A stretch of 5,564 nt of DNA from Candidatus Daviesbacteria bacterium RIFCSPLOWO2_02_FULL_41_8 (GTDB lineage: Bacteria > Patescibacteriota > Microgenomatia > Daviesbacterales > UBA10151): the NCBI GenBank assembly GCA_001777455.1, contig MFDZ01000033.1, positions 6,654 to 12,217 on the forward strand, written 5' to 3'. The position numbers were made by a program, and so were the translations under genes. The notes beneath the pieces were generated by a model, which searched no databases, had not been told where the DNA came from, and saw nothing but the letters and a program-made list of their open reading frames with translations. Positions 4,594 through 5,564 of this stretch are shown here, piece after piece (the first letter of the stretch is position 1; the number at the start of each line of letters is the position of its first letter).

Positions 4594-5564
4594 ATGGATG
4601 AGATCAGAAAAAATTATAGTTTAGTTAAAATCCTGATTATTCTGCTTATCATAGCAGTGGGCAGTTATGTCTTATCTTTAGCCTGGGTTTTAATAATTTC
4701 CAAATTCCTGGACCTTTTTGTTATTCTTTTATCAGCCTGGCTGCTTAGTTTTATTCTGCTTCCGGTGGTTTTACGGGTTCAGAAGATACTTAAAAGTTCA
4801 AAGCTAATTGCCACGACCATCACCTATATCCTTATCTCGGCTCTTTTAGTCATAGTAAGTATTGTTTATTTGCCGTTGGTAGTTTCGCAATTTTTAAACC
4901 TTACAAACCTTCTGCCCCAATATTTAGAAACTGCGCCCCCGGTGCTTACTTCGGCCGTAGAATCTTTTAGTAATCAATTCGGCAACTCGGTAATATTAAT
5001 CCCTTCCGTAGCCCAATTTCTTTTCTCAGCGTTTATAACGCTTATTTTGTCGTTTTATTTTATTGTTGACCGGGAAAAAATTAACCGGGAACTGTTTAAC
5101 CTTATCCCAAGGCGGTGGCACAATGTTCTGCATTTTACGGAAAATGTGATCAATGACACCTTTGTTTCTTTTTTAAGGGTTCAGCTTTTTTTCGCCGTTT
5201 CAACGGGTATCTTAACCTGGATTGTATTGCGGATATTTGGCGTAGATTTTGCAGCTTCCGTAGCTTTTGCTTCCGGAGTTTTCGCTTTTATCCCACTGGT
5301 AGGGCCGGTTTTTGCGATTATTCCGCCTATATTGGTGGCGCTTTTGAAAGATCCGGTCATAGCTTTGATAATCGGCGGAATTTTGTTGGCAGCCCAACAG
5401 GTAATTTTTAATGTAATCGGGCCGAGACTTTTGGGTCAAGCTTTTAAGCTTCATCCGGCTGTCATTCTGATTTCATTTTTAATCGGCCTGCAATTTGCCG
5501 GCAATTTGGGCGCGGTATTTGCCATTCCGGTCCTCGGAATTAGCGCGGTAATGATCAGGCGCTT
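4594..5564 (+). CDS. AI-2E family transporter (UPF0118/PF01594), 3' end outside window
   Basis: The frame stays open from ATG 4594 to the window edge, giving 323 residues. Family members usually have about 340-370, so roughly the last 20-50 are missing. It is a polytopic membrane protein of the TqsA/PerM/YdiK type; members are reported as autoinducer-2 exporters, Na+/H+ antiporters or of unknown substrate. Two or three N-terminal helices (about 11-28, 31-57, 71-97) are followed by an extracytoplasmic region (98-138) and a helix ending FYFIVDREKINRELFNLIP (154-172), the typical [FL]D.E.i..liP linker. The C-terminal block has FIPLVGPVFAIIP (232-244), GPRLLG (276-281), LHPAV (286-290) and GLQFAGNLGAVFAIP (298-312), which are the family signature positions. 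Substrate cannot be told from sequence. AGGAAA at 4571-4576 is too far upstream, and upstream of the predicted transcript start, so it is not a ribosome site. Confidence 0.9.
   Translation, partial: MDEIRKNYSLVKILIILLIIAVGSYVLSLAWVLIISKFLDLFVILLSAWLLSFILLPVVLRVQKILKSSKLIATTITYILISALLVIVSIVYLPLVVSQFLNLTNLLPQYLETAPPVLTSAVESFSNQFGNSVILIPSVAQFLFSAFITLILSFYFIVDREKINRELFNLIPRRWHNVLHFTENVINDTFVSFLRVQLFFAVSTGILTWIVLRIFGVDFAASVAFASGVFAFIPLVGPVFAIIPPILVALLKDPVIALIIGGILLAAQQVIFNVIGPRLLGQAFKLHPAVILISFLIGLQFAGNLGAVFAIPVLGISAVMIRR

Noticed and set aside
5212..5454. Minus-strand 80-codon frame inside the transporter gene
   Set aside because: Tyr/Asn/Gln/Lys-rich shadow; the plus-strand frame carries clear AI-2E-family motifs throughout.
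1..5564. Alternative genetic code (TGA read as Gly, as in some Patescibacteria lineages)
   Set aside because: TGA serves as a sensible stop at 1874-1876 and no gene has in-frame TGA interrupting a conserved domain.

Overview
The window looks like a piece of a small-genome bacterium of the Candidate Phyla Radiation (Patescibacteria), possibly of the Microgenomates type. This rests on overall style: a REP-associated tyrosine transposase opening with MPGRKTPLVNGQYYHIFNRG, several short secreted or one-helix proteins without known relatives, an O-antigen-ligase-family protein beside a Ser/Thr/Pro-rich secreted protein, and genes without Shine-Dalgarno sequences. The assignment is inference. TAA, TAG and TGA all serve as stops, so there is no sign of TGA recoding.

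Layout. Positions 1-419 hold the 3' end of an unrecognised plus-strand gene. Next comes a 234-base non-coding stretch with a possible decayed gene fragment (430-504) and a perfect hairpin (561-583). A compact single-strand-type transposable element follows (about 619-1350). It has near-identical imperfect hairpins at both ends and one Y1/HUH transposase gene, broken by one extra T in a T8 run. From 4529 down to 1351 there are five minus-strand genes: a 94-residue protein of unknown function, a 73-residue one-helix protein, a secreted protein with a Pro/Ser/Thr stalk and two Ig-like domains, an O-antigen ligase/polymerase-type membrane protein, and a small secreted protein with two cysteines. 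Diverging from this block at 4594 is an AI-2E/UPF0118-family membrane transporter that runs off the right edge.

The most coherent signal is transcriptional. Almost every gene has its own sigma70-like promoter (TTGACA-like, 16-17 base spacer, TATAAT-like). In most cases the -10 box ends only 6-12 bases before the ATG, so the mRNAs should be leaderless or nearly so. The promoters also settle start codons at 4529, 3917 and 1827, where longer open frames exist upstream. Two divergent promoters share one -35 region between 4529 and 4594. The transposase promoter is interleaved with the element's left-end hairpin, which suggests self-regulation.

Functionally, 3917 to 1351 looks like a cell-envelope group: a mucin-like secreted protein, a polytopic glycan ligase that could modify it or build surface polysaccharide, and a second small secreted protein. 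I see no CRISPR array, rRNA, tRNA or convincing intrinsic terminator.
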